Positions 7,891 through 15,859 of a stretch of 27,505 bases of DNA are shown one piece after another. The stretch spans positions 1 to 27,505 of the forward strand of contig JAZDLO010000168.1 in assembly GCA_043801935.1 (NCBI GenBank). Direction: 5' to 3'. The translations under genes and the position numbers were made by a program. Under the pieces are notes generated by a model. That model had not been told where the DNA came from. It worked only from the letters and a program-made list of their open reading frames with translations, and did not search any database. Positions within the stretch are counted from its first letter, which is position 1, and every line of letters begins with the position of its first letter. The stretch is from JAZDLO01 sp043801935 (lineage in GTDB: Bacteria > Actinomycetota > Thermoleophilia > RBG-16-64-13).

Positions 7891-9555
7891 CTAGAAGAGC
7901 CCGACGATCTCGCCGTCGATGAGGTCGATGTTCTCGGCCGCCGGATGCTTGGGCAGTCCGGGCATGGTCATCATCTTGCCGCAGACCGGAACCACCATGC
8001 CCGCACCCGCGGACAGGCGTACCTCGCGCACGGTCAGACGCCAGCCCCGGGGCCGACCCACTTTGGTCTTGTCGTCCGTAAGCGAGGCCTGGGTCTTCGC
8101 CATGCAGATGGGCAGGGTGCCGTAGCCCAGCCCGGTGAGGCGCTCGATGACGGCAGCGGCCCCAGGTTCGTAGTCCACCCCGTCGGCGCCGTAGATCTGG
8201 GTGGAGATGATCTCGATCTTCTCGGGAATAGTCCTGTCCAGCTCGTAGAGGAACTTGAACGGAGGCTTCTCATCGCCGGCGCAGACCCGGACCACCTCTT
8301 CAGCCAGCTCCACACCGCCTTCGCCCCCCAGGGCCCACACGTCGGAGAGCACAACAGTGGCGCCCATGGCGTCCACGCGCTCGCGAAGCAGCGCGACTTC
8401 GGCGTCGGTATCGTCCGGGAAACGGTTGATGGCCACGACCACCGGTGAACCGAAGAGCTGCATGTTCTCCAAATGCTTCTCCAGGTTCTCTACGCCGGCG
8501 CCGAGCGCGGAGAGATCCTCCTTCTTGAGATCCGGTAGAGCCACGCCGCCGTGCATCTTGAGCGCCCGGATGGTAGCCACGAGCACCACGCAATCCGGCA
8601 CCAATCCGGCATAGCGGCACTTGATGTCGAAGAATTTCTCCGCCCCCAGATCGGCGCCGAAACCAGCCTCGGTGATGCAATAGTCGGCCAGTTTGAGGGC
8701 CATGCGAGTGGCCTGCACCGAGTTGCAGCCGTGGGCGATATTGGCAAACGGACCACCGTGGATGATGGCAGGGGTATTCTCGAGCGTCTGCACCAGGTTG
8801 GGCATCAAGGCGTCTTTGAGGAGAGCGGCCATGGACCCAGACACCTTGATGTCCCGAGCGGTCACGTTTGCGCCCCGGCGAGTTGAGCCCACGACGATGC
8901 GGTCGAGACGAGCTTTCAGATCTTCCAGATCGGTGGCCAGACAGAGGATGGCCATGATCTCGGAGGCCACAGTGATATCGAACCGGGTCTGGCGCTCGAC
9001 GCCTTCTCCCCCTTGCCCGATGGTGATCTGGCGGAGGGCACGGTCGTTCAAGTCGACCACCCGGGGCCAGGAGATGCCGTTGGGGTCGATGTCAAGCTCG
9101 TTGCCCTGGAACAGGTGATTATCGAGCACCGCCGCGCACAGGTTGTGGGCCGTGGTGATGGCGTGGATGTCACCGGTGAAGTGGAGGTTGATGTCCTCCA
9201 TAGGAATGACTTGGGCGTACCCGCCGCCGGCCGCTCCCCCCTTGATACCGAAACACGGCCCCAATGAAGGCTCGCGAAGGGTGGATATGGCTTTCTTGCC
9301 GATCTTGTTCAATCCCATGGCAAGGCCGACGTTGGTGGTGGTCTTGCCTTCACCGGCAGGAGTGGGGGTGATGGCGGTGCAGAGGACCAGCTTGCCGTCC
9401 GGCTGCCCCTTCAGCCTGTCGAGGACGTTCAGATGGATCTTGGCCTTGTACTTGCCATAGAGGTCCAAGTCGTCCGCGTCGAGGCCGAGGCTCGCGGCCA
9501 CGTCCGTTACCGGGATCGGGCTGGCCTCTTGAGCGATCTCTATGTCGGTCTTCAT
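7891..9555 (-). CDS. fhs: Formate--tetrahydrofolate ligase
   Basis: A full-length (554 residue) formyl-THF synthetase. Visible signatures are the P-loop PTPAGEGKTTT (about residues 64-74), REPSLGPCFGIKGGAAGGGY, and MEDINLHFTGDIHA. It ligates formate to THF with ATP, or in the oxidative direction releases formate with ATP formation. I chose ATG 9555, because AGAGGAG lies just upstream and homology begins at once; the open frame upstream is not conserved-looking. It is the first gene of the six-gene THF operon, 50 bases ahead of fchA. A candidate promoter and palindrome lie at 9646-9674. Confidence 0.96.
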   Translation of the reverse strand: MKTDIEIAQEASPIPVTDVAASLGLDADDLDLYGKYKAKIHLNVLDRLKGQPDGKLVLCTAITPTPAGEGKTTTNVGLAMGLNKIGKKAISTLREPSLGPCFGIKGGAAGGGYAQVIPMEDINLHFTGDIHAITTAHNLCAAVLDNHLFQGNELDIDPNGISWPRVVDLNDRALRQITIGQGGEGVERQTRFDITVASEIMAILCLATDLEDLKARLDRIVVGSTRRGANVTARDIKVSGSMAALLKDALMPNLVQTLENTPAIIHGGPFANIAHGCNSVQATRMALKLADYCITEAGFGADLGAEKFFDIKCRYAGLVPDCVVLVATIRALKMHGGVALPDLKKEDLSALGAGVENLEKHLENMQLFGSPVVVAINRFPDDTDAEVALLRERVDAMGATVVLSDVWALGGEGGVELAEEVVRVCAGDEKPPFKFLYELDRTIPEKIEIISTQIYGADGVDYEPGAAAVIERLTGLGYGTLPICMAKTQASLTDDKTKVGRPRGWRLTVREVRLSAGAGMVVPVCGKMMTMPGLPKHPAAENIDLIDGEIVGLF

Positions 9556-9645
9556 ACTCCTCTTTCTCCCATTGACGTTGTTCGCACTCTTCCCACGGCA
9601 GAGTGGGTGCACACTGCCATCATGCCTGTTCCATCGGCGCGCAAC

Positions 9646-9674
9646 ATCCTATAGTCATATAGGTGAACTCGCAA
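9646..9674 (-). promoter_or_regulatory. Candidate promoter and 16-bp palindrome upstream of fhs
   Basis: Reading the minus strand, TTGCGA (9674-9669) is followed after 15 bases by TATAGG (9653-9648), a short-spaced sigma-70-like pair about 95 bases before the fhs start. The -10 side coincides with a perfect inverted repeat, CCTATA (9648-9653), spacer GTCA, TATAGG (9658-9663). The locally AT-rich stretch stands out in this GC-rich genome. A regulator binding the palindrome would block the -10 element. Inferred from sequence only. Confidence 0.4.
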
Positions 9675-9746
9675 GCCCTAGACGGGAGATGCCGGCCAAA
9701 AGTCCGGCAAACCGGGGTCTTCTTCATCTTCCCGGCAGCGGCGACC

Positions 9747-11804
9747 TCAGCGATAGTTGCGACCCTTGAGCGACCGGGCGAGAATGGGTCCGCCATCACC
9801 AAGAGCGAGAGCCACGATGCGGTCCCCGACCTTCAGCTTTATCTCACCGCGGGGGACCATGGTGGTACCGGCCCGGACGATCGAGACGATCACGGACTCG
9901 GGTGGGGGATTTATGTCGCGCAACCTCCGTCCCACCGCCGGATCGCCGTCCTCGAGCACGATCTCCAAGGGGCGCAGGCCGAAAACGTGCTCCGCTCGGA
10001 GTCGCTCGAAGCTCACCCTGCGACGATCGCGCCCCGAGATCGCCGAGCCGTGTGCCCGGATGATGTCGCTGCGATGAAGGATGCCTACCGGCACCTTCGG
10101 CTGCTCGCGGGTGACGACGGGGATATAGCCTACCTCCAGCATGCCCGCCTGCTTGATGACCTCGTCCATGGTCTCGTCCACGTATGCGGTGATGGTGTCG
10201 ACGGAGCGGATATCTGCGACCGTGGCAGCATCCGATCCGCCCACCAGGGCCCGTTCCAGGTCGCCCAGAGTCACCACCCCGGTCAACTGCCCATCGGGAC
10301 CCACCACCATGGCGCCGCGATGTCCCGTCTCCTGGAAGTAAGCGCGTAGGACCTCGAGCGTCATGTCTTCGTCGACCAAGCCGGCACGGTCCATGGGCGT
10401 CATGGCCTCATCGACGCCCATGGGTAGGGTAAGTCCCGCCCTGCGCCCCAGGAAGTCGATACCTCTGCGGACCAACTTGAGAGTGTAGATGCTCTCCGGT
10501 TCAAAACGGGCCGCCAACAGAGTCGAGACCACGGTAGCGAACATGAGAGGGAGCATGATCTTGTAGTCGAGGGTCATCTCGAACAGGATGACGATGGCCG
10601 TCACTGGGGCCCGGGCCGCTCCGGCGAATACGGCCGCCATCCCAACCGTGGCGTAGGCGCCGTGCGTGGCGGCGATGGTCGGGAAGACGGTATGCATGAT
10701 CCTCCCGTAGGCGCCCCCGAGCATGGCCCCCATGAAGAGGGCGGGCGCGAACACCCCCCCGGAGAAACCTGAGCCGAGGGTCAGGGAGGTGGAGGCGATC
10801 TTGGCAAAGATGAGGGCGGCCATGAGCCAGAAGGTCATTTCGCCTCGGAGCACGCTGTCCATGGTCGGGAACCCGGTGCCGAACACCTGAGGCAAGAAGT
10901 AGCCGATGACGCCGATGGCGACCCCCGCGATGGGGGGCTTGGCCCAACCAGGGATCTCCCATTTGTCGAACACGTCCTCAGAGAAATAGAGGGTGCGAAC
11001 GAACAACAGAGCTATGAATGCCGCGGCCACACCCAGCCCCAGGTACATGGGCAGTTCCCAGTTGCTCACCAGTTCGTAGTGGGGCACCTGGAAGGCGGGG
11101 TACTCGCCCAGGAACAGCCGGCTGACCACGCTCGCCGAGACCGACGCGAAGACCAGGCTGCTGACAGAGGCGACGTTGAACCCGCCGACCAGCACTTCCA
11201 GCGTGAACATCACCCCGGCGATGGGGGCGTTGAAGGTGGCAGCGATGCCGCCGGCGGCTCCCGCGCCCACCAGGGCGAGGAGGCGCCGCCTATCGATCTT
11301 CAATAGCTGGCCCAGGCTTGAACCGACGGCTGCCCCAATCTGGATGATCGGGCCCTCGCGTCCCACCGAGCCTCCCGATCCGATGGTAAGGGCTGAAGCG
11401 ACCACCTTCACCAGGATCACGACCGGCCGGATGCGACCGCCCCGAGTCTCCATGGCGGTCATGACTTCAGGAACGCCGTGCCCTCGCGCCTCCGGCGCAA
11501 AGAAATGGATCAGTGGTCCAACGACCAAACCGCCCAGGATGGGGAGAACCACCACGTACCAGCCGCCCAGTCCCGCGAAAGCTCGCGCGCCGCCGTCAAA
11601 GAAGAGACGTTGGAACAGAGAGATGACTTGGATGAAGGCGACCGCCCCGAGTCCGGTGATCGCTCCGACCACGGCGGCCAGGCCTGCGGTGCCCGCGACC
11701 TCCGACGACCAGAAGCGGTAGAAGAGGCGGCGCGCCCAGCGGATGACAGCCCTCCGGCTACCGGAGGGCTGTTGGTTCGATATCGGGCTTTGATCGCCTG
11801 TCAT
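9747..11804 (-). CDS. CLC-family chloride channel/transporter with CBS pair and TrkA-C domain
   Basis: This 685-residue membrane protein has the three CLC selectivity segments: GSGGSVGREGP (residues 142-152, gating Glu150), the FNAPIAGVMF helix, and GSGFSGGVFAPALF (344-357). The membrane core covers about residues 35-435. It is followed by two CBS domains (about 465-585) and a TrkA-C/RCK-C-like domain (about 605-680), which usually bind nucleotides and gate the pore. At the position of the internal proton glutamate of the E. coli exchanger, this protein reads FTLEVL, with Val204 in place of the second Glu, as in eukaryotic CLC channels. The ATG at 11804 lacks a clear Shine-Dalgarno sequence and the first 20 residues are unconserved-looking. 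It follows the heliorhodopsin by 208 bases. Confidence 0.93.
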   Translation of the reverse strand: MTGDQSPISNQQPSGSRRAVIRWARRLFYRFWSSEVAGTAGLAAVVGAITGLGAVAFIQVISLFQRLFFDGGARAFAGLGGWYVVVLPILGGLVVGPLIHFFAPEARGHGVPEVMTAMETRGGRIRPVVILVKVVASALTIGSGGSVGREGPIIQIGAAVGSSLGQLLKIDRRRLLALVGAGAAGGIAATFNAPIAGVMFTLEVLVGGFNVASVSSLVFASVSASVVSRLFLGEYPAFQVPHYELVSNWELPMYLGLGVAAAFIALLFVRTLYFSEDVFDKWEIPGWAKPPIAGVAIGVIGYFLPQVFGTGFPTMDSVLRGEMTFWLMAALIFAKIASTSLTLGSGFSGGVFAPALFMGAMLGGAYGRIMHTVFPTIAATHGAYATVGMAAVFAGAARAPVTAIVILFEMTLDYKIMLPLMFATVVSTLLAARFEPESIYTLKLVRRGIDFLGRRAGLTLPMGVDEAMTPMDRAGLVDEDMTLEVLRAYFQETGHRGAMVVGPDGQLTGVVTLGDLERALVGGSDAATVADIRSVDTITAYVDETMDEVIKQAGMLEVGYIPVVTREQPKVPVGILHRSDIIRAHGSAISGRDRRRVSFERLRAEHVFGLRPLEIVLEDGDPAVGRRLRDINPPPESVIVSIVRAGTTMVPRGEIKLKVGDRIVALALGDGGPILARSLKGRNYR
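11748..11770. other. Perfect 10-bp-arm hairpin in the 5' coding region of the CLC gene
   Basis: AGCCCTCCGG (11748-11757), loop CTA, and CCGGAGGGCT (11761-11770) form a perfect GC-rich stem. It lies 35-57 bases after the annotated ATG, in the variable N-terminal codons. It could affect translation or early elongation of the CLC transcript, or mean that the true 5' end is further downstream. Confidence 0.5.
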
Positions 11805-12012
11805 ATGAGCGCTGTCGATTATCCGTGGATCCCAGGGGCCCGAGTGACGAGCCCGGGGTCGATTGCTCGCGGTTCAAGAGTTGCCCGATCTGAGCGACAA
11901 CTACCCTAGCAGTTCGAGCGGCAAAAGACAGGGGCCGGTCGTCCGGTCTGGAACACTCTCGAACCTCGAAGCGGGTCTGGTCTGGCGACCCGGGCGAACG
12001 CATCCTCCCGGT

Positions 12013-12810
12013 TTACCCGGCCAGCGCGGCCGAGAACACCTGCCATGCGAGCAGCGCCTTGGCCGTCAGACTCAGGATTATGTAGACCTTCTCCCCGAAC
12101 AGATAGTCGCGCCAGCGGCCGACCTGCTTGTATTGCAGCACCATATTGATCGCAAATATGTTGAAGAACACAAAAAGCGACGCGATGATGCCGTAGACGA
12201 AACCAGGCGGTCGCGCGCCGCCCAGCCCGGGACTCCAGACGTAGATGACGACTGCGATCCAGGGGATGATCCCGGCGAAGGAGCCAAACCAGAAGGGGAG
12301 CCAGCTGGGAGTCCCAGGTCTCTCGTATTTCTCCATGAGCAGGCCGAACAGGATCATGCAGGCATTCACACCGAAGATAGCGACCATGGCGGCGATATCC
12401 GTGACGCCGGTGATCATGGTGATGAGCACGATCATGATCGACGAACTGATGGAGTACTCGATCCATCGCCCGTAGTTGCGCTCCCGCTGCAGGTTGCGCT
12501 TGTACCAACCGAACACGCCGGGCGAGGCGATGATGAGCAGCGCCGCCGCCGATATTGCCATGAATGCGAAGACTCCCCAGCCGAGGGGGAACTCGCCTAT
12601 CTTCGTCAGGACGGGTTCCGTCCCGGGAGGTCCGTCCATATAGGTGGCCACGACGGGCAGGGCGAAATCGTTGGATAGCAGGGCGATGGCCACGGCCTGG
12701 ACGGCCAGGATCAAACCGACCCCGGCATTCCACCACCGCAGCCTGCGCAGACGGGCTTCGGGGCTCCTACCCGCGACTCGGCGTTCTCCGCTTTCCTCTT
12801 CTGCTCTCAT
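12013..12810 (-). CDS. Heliorhodopsin
   Basis: A 265-residue seven-helix protein that I recognise as a heliorhodopsin. Family segments are SNDFALPVV after TM1, DGPPGTEP, the TM3 motif RWIEYSISSSIMIVLI with the counterion Glu118, AIFGVNACMILFG, LPFWFGSFAGIIPWI, PGFVYGIIASLFVFFN, and in TM7 SLTAKALLAWQVF with the retinal Schiff-base Lys251. Heliorhodopsins are retinal proteins with inverted topology (N-terminus inside), slow photocycles and mostly unknown signalling or regulatory roles. Start ATG 12810 is preferred over an upstream TTG at 12837 because GGAGGTG lies just before it. No retinal or carotenoid genes are in the window. It follows hemL by about 135 bases on the same strand and may belong to that operon. 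Confidence 0.95.
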   Translation of the reverse strand: MRAEEESGERRVAGRSPEARLRRLRWWNAGVGLILAVQAVAIALLSNDFALPVVATYMDGPPGTEPVLTKIGEFPLGWGVFAFMAISAAALLIIASPGVFGWYKRNLQRERNYGRWIEYSISSSIMIVLITMITGVTDIAAMVAIFGVNACMILFGLLMEKYERPGTPSWLPFWFGSFAGIIPWIAVVIYVWSPGLGGARPPGFVYGIIASLFVFFNIFAINMVLQYKQVGRWRDYLFGEKVYIILSLTAKALLAWQVFSAALAG

Positions 12811-12867
12811 CGATCCCCACCTCCATCGGCTTGACAAGCAGTTTCGGGCGGCGAGATCGTGCCGGCC

Positions 12868-12948
12868 CTATCCCAAATCTCTTACCATCTTCCGCGCCTT
12901 CTCAATCGCGCCGGGGCCGGGGCCGATCTCGGTCGGTGGCGAGCTCAT
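12868..12948 (-). CDS. Possible 26-residue peptide overlapping hemL stop
   Basis: ATG 12948 overlaps the hemL TGA in the same ATGA arrangement seen at most junctions of this operon. It opens a frame of 26 residues ending in TAG at 12868-12870. The C-terminal half (AIEKARKMVRDLG) would be an amphipathic helix. I do not recognise it. It could be a small coupled protein, the relic of a longer gene, or chance. It has no Shine-Dalgarno sequence of its own beyond the hemL coding end. Confidence 0.25.
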   Translation of the reverse strand: MSSPPTEIGPGPGAIEKARKMVRDLG

Positions 12949-14264
12949 CCGCCCGGGCCAGGATCGTCGGCCAGCCGGCGAAAACTCGCCTCCACTGCTC
13001 GGAGCGTGGCTTCCACCTGGCTCTCGCCGTGAGCGGCGCTCGTGAAAGCGACCTCGAACTGGCTGGGCGCGAAGTAGACGCCTTGCTCCAACATGAGATG
13101 GAAGAACCTGGAGTACCGCTGGGTGTCGGCATACGATTTGGCCGAAGAAGCGTCCCCGATCTTGGCGCCGGAATCTTTGAGGAAGTAGAAGCCGAAGATC
13201 GTGCCGGACTGCCCGACCTGAAGGGGGATCCCCGAAACCTTCGCGAGCTCGCCGATGCCTGCCGCCAGCTTGCGGGTCGTGCCCTCTATGGCCGCGAAAG
13301 CGCCGGGCTCGAGCAGGGTCCGGAGAGTCGCCAGGCCCGCGGTGGTCGCGAGAGGGTTGCCCGAGAGAGTGCCCGCCTGGTACACGGGACCGGCTGGAGC
13401 CACCATCTCCATGATAGCCCTCTTGCCTCCGTAAGCCCCCAGGGGAAGGCCGCCGCCTATCACCTTGCCCAAGCACGTCAGATCGGGTTCCAATCCCCAG
13501 ACGCCTTGCGCGCCGTCGATCCCAAGCCGGAACCCGGTGATCACCTCGTCCAATATGAACAGGGCGCCCGACTTCCGACAGAGTTCCTGGATCCCGGCCA
13601 GAAAGCCGGGTCGGGGCATGATGAAGCCCATATTCGCCATCAACGGCTCGGCTATGACCGCCGCGATCTGCCCCGGGAACGAGCCGAACAGATCCTCGAG
13701 GGCCCCCAGATCGTTGAACGCAGCCGTCAGCGTGTCGCTCGTGGCCGCCGCGGTGACCCCCGGCGAATCCGGGAGACCGAACGTGGAGACGCCGCTTCCC
13801 GCCTGGACGAGAAAGGCGTCCGCGTGACCATGATAGCCGCCTGCGAACTTGACGACCTTGTCCCGCCCCGTGAACGCTCGGGCGAGCCGTATGGCGCTCA
13901 TGGTCGCCTCGGTGCCGCTGTTCACCAGCCGCAGCAGCTCGATCGAGGGCATCTGGTCGATGATGACCTGGGCGATCTCCACCTCCAGCGGTGTCGGCGC
14001 TCCGTAACTCGTGCCCCGCCGCACCGCCCGGTGGAGCGCCTCAACGACCCGTGGATGGGCGTGGCCGAGGACCAAAGGGCCCCAGGAAAGCATGTAGTCC
14101 ACGTAGCGGTTGCCGTCGACGTCGTAGAGATAGGCCCCTTCTCCCCGCTCGATGAAGCGCGGTGTCCCGCCCACCCCGCCAAAAGCTCGAACCGGACTAT
14201 TCACCCCGCCCGGCATCAGTCTCCTTGCGTCCGCCCAGAGCCGTTCCGATTCCGCGATGTTCAC
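12945..14264 (-). CDS. hemL: Glutamate-1-semialdehyde 2,1-aminomutase
   Basis: A full-length (439 residue) class-III aminotransferase-fold enzyme that makes 5-aminolevulinate from glutamate-1-semialdehyde with PLP. The N-terminus has LMPGGVNSPVRAFGGVGG, then SWGPLVLGHAHP and VNSGTEATMSA, and the PLP lysine in CLGKVIGGGLPLGAYGG (Lys267). Start GTG 14262-14264 is chosen because AAAGGAG lies just upstream and the hemY stop overlaps it by 4 bases (GTGA). With hemA it forms the C5 route to ALA. It is the last recognised heme gene of the operon. Confidence 0.96.
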   Translation of the reverse strand: MNIAESERLWADARRLMPGGVNSPVRAFGGVGGTPRFIERGEGAYLYDVDGNRYVDYMLSWGPLVLGHAHPRVVEALHRAVRRGTSYGAPTPLEVEIAQVIIDQMPSIELLRLVNSGTEATMSAIRLARAFTGRDKVVKFAGGYHGHADAFLVQAGSGVSTFGLPDSPGVTAAATSDTLTAAFNDLGALEDLFGSFPGQIAAVIAEPLMANMGFIMPRPGFLAGIQELCRKSGALFILDEVITGFRLGIDGAQGVWGLEPDLTCLGKVIGGGLPLGAYGGKRAIMEMVAPAGPVYQAGTLSGNPLATTAGLATLRTLLEPGAFAAIEGTTRKLAAGIGELAKVSGIPLQVGQSGTIFGFYFLKDSGAKIGDASSAKSYADTQRYSRFFHLMLEQGVYFAPSQFEVAFTSAAHGESQVEATLRAVEASFRRLADDPGPGG

Positions 14265-15859
14265 AGCGCGCTCCTTTGCAGGCCTTTCAGTCGCTCCACC
14301 ACCTGGCCGGCCGTCATCTGGCCCTGATGTACACAATCAGGCAAACCCACCCCCCGGTAAGGGCTCCCGGTGACCCAGACTCCCGGGGGTAGAGCTCGTT
14401 CGACGGATTCCACTCGCTTTAGGTGCTCCACGTCATACTGTGCATTGGCCATCTCCCACCTGTAGACGCGATGGAACAGGGGATCCTTGTCGACTCCCAT
14501 GATGTTCTTCAGCTCTCCCTTGACCACGCGTAGAAGCTCGTCGTCGTTCAGTTGCATGGTACCTGGGCTGCGCGAGCCGCCGAAGAAGACCCGCAGCAGC
14601 GAGTGCCCTTCGGGAGCGCGGTGATCGAACTTGGTCGAAGACCAGGTGACAGCGTTTATCGGTCTCTTTTCGCTCTGCGGGACCAAAACTCCGAAGCCGC
14701 CGAGCCGCTCACCAGACGCATCTCGCTTGTAGGCGAGCGACACGGTGCCTGTGCTGACGTACCGGACCGTGCGCAGGACGCCGGCCGCCTCCGGGCAGAT
14801 CGAGGCAAGCAGCGCGGCCGCGTCATAGGCCGGGATGGCAAGAACCACCGCGTCCGCCCGGATCACCTCGGCCGCGAGCCCATCCCTGGGCCCGCCGGAC
14901 ACCTCCAGGAGATAGTCGCGCCCACCGCCGGGGCGGACGTCCGTCACGTGGACTCCCGCCCTCAGTCCGGCCCCCAGTCTGCGCGTGAGCCCGGCAACGA
15001 TCTCTTCCGTGCCTGCGAGAAAGGAGACGAACACCGAGTTCGGGCGGCCGCCCGCGGGAGTCTGGGCATGGCCTCCGGCGCCGCTGCCCCTGGTGGCACT
15101 GCCTGCGGCACCACTGCCTCCGGCCCCACCGCCCCTGCGTCCTTCTCCCCGACGATCCGCCTTCAGCCTCTTTCGGGCATCCGCCTTAGCCGCCAGCATC
15201 CCCCGGATGAGGCTTCCGTAGGCGAGCTCCGTTTCCCGAAAGCGAGGAAATGTGGCAAGCAGGCTCTGGCGATCGGCTTCGGCGTTGTAGATGCCGGACA
15301 TGAGAGGCTCGGCGATCTTGTCCAGGGCTTCAGAGCCGAAGCGTCGGGTCACGAAATCTCCGAGCGTCTCGTCGCCCTCGTCTTTTCTCGCCGGGACGAA
15401 GAGGTCGAGGCCCATGCGCAGCTTGCCGAGAGGCGAGATGAGAGCCGACAGAAGGAAGGGCTTGAACTTAGTTGGAACCAACAAGAAGACACCTTCCGGC
15501 ATCCGGACCGGCTTGCCCTTCGAAAGGACGTAGACCTTCCGGGCTGCGTCGTTCGTGCCGAGCAACTGCTCACCTAGGCCCAACTCCAACGCCAGGTCCA
15601 CGGCCCAGGGCTTCTGGGTCGTCAAGAACGAATCCGCGCCTCCCTCCACGACGAAACGGCCCTCTTCGCGCTCGACAAGGTCGGTACGGATCCTGCCGCC
15701 CCAGCGGCAGCTTGTCTCGTAGACCGAGCACACGACGGGAACGCCTTCTGCTGCCGCCTGCTTCTCCACGTACCACGCTGTGCTCAGCCCGCTGATCCCT
15801 CCGCCGACTATGGCCACCTGAAAGGGCCTGGCGGCGCCGCTCGCTGCCTCTTCGCTCAC
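14261..15859 (-). CDS. hemY: Protoporphyrinogen/coproporphyrinogen oxidase, HemY/CgoX type
   Basis: A 532-residue FAD-dependent amine-oxidase-fold enzyme. VAIVGGGISGLSTAWYVEK (residues 15-33) is the dinucleotide-binding motif, VVEGGADSFLTTQKPWA and PLMSGIYNAEADRQSL are family segments, and the C-terminal GSPYRGVGLPDCVHQG completes the FAD site. In monoderms this family usually oxidises coproporphyrinogen III to coproporphyrin III; proteobacterial forms act on protoporphyrinogen IX. Residues 236-272 are a Gly/Ala/Ser/Arg-rich low-complexity insert absent from usual members. It starts with GTG overlapping the hemE stop by 4 bases and ends overlapping hemL by 4. The enzyme normally uses oxygen or a quinone, so the organism is unlikely to be a strict oxygen avoider unless quinone serves. 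Confidence 0.92.
   Translation of the reverse strand: MSEEAASGAARPFQVAIVGGGISGLSTAWYVEKQAAAEGVPVVCSVYETSCRWGGRIRTDLVEREEGRFVVEGGADSFLTTQKPWAVDLALELGLGEQLLGTNDAARKVYVLSKGKPVRMPEGVFLLVPTKFKPFLLSALISPLGKLRMGLDLFVPARKDEGDETLGDFVTRRFGSEALDKIAEPLMSGIYNAEADRQSLLATFPRFRETELAYGSLIRGMLAAKADARKRLKADRRGEGRRGGGAGGSGAAGSATRGSGAGGHAQTPAGGRPNSVFVSFLAGTEEIVAGLTRRLGAGLRAGVHVTDVRPGGGRDYLLEVSGGPRDGLAAEVIRADAVVLAIPAYDAAALLASICPEAAGVLRTVRYVSTGTVSLAYKRDASGERLGGFGVLVPQSEKRPINAVTWSSTKFDHRAPEGHSLLRVFFGGSRSPGTMQLNDDELLRVVKGELKNIMGVDKDPLFHRVYRWEMANAQYDVEHLKRVESVERALPPGVWVTGSPYRGVGLPDCVHQGQMTAGQVVERLKGLQRSAL

Noticed and set aside
9690..9709. TGCCGG/CCGGCA inverted repeat as terminator of the CLC gene
   Set aside because: Only six base pairs, no T-tract, and such matches are common in GC-rich DNA.
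11758..12003. 81-codon minus-strand frame with a GGGAGG-ATG start just after the heliorhodopsin stop
   Set aside because: It overlaps the CLC start, has an arginine/serine-rich composition typical of chance frames in GC-rich DNA, and matches no family I know.
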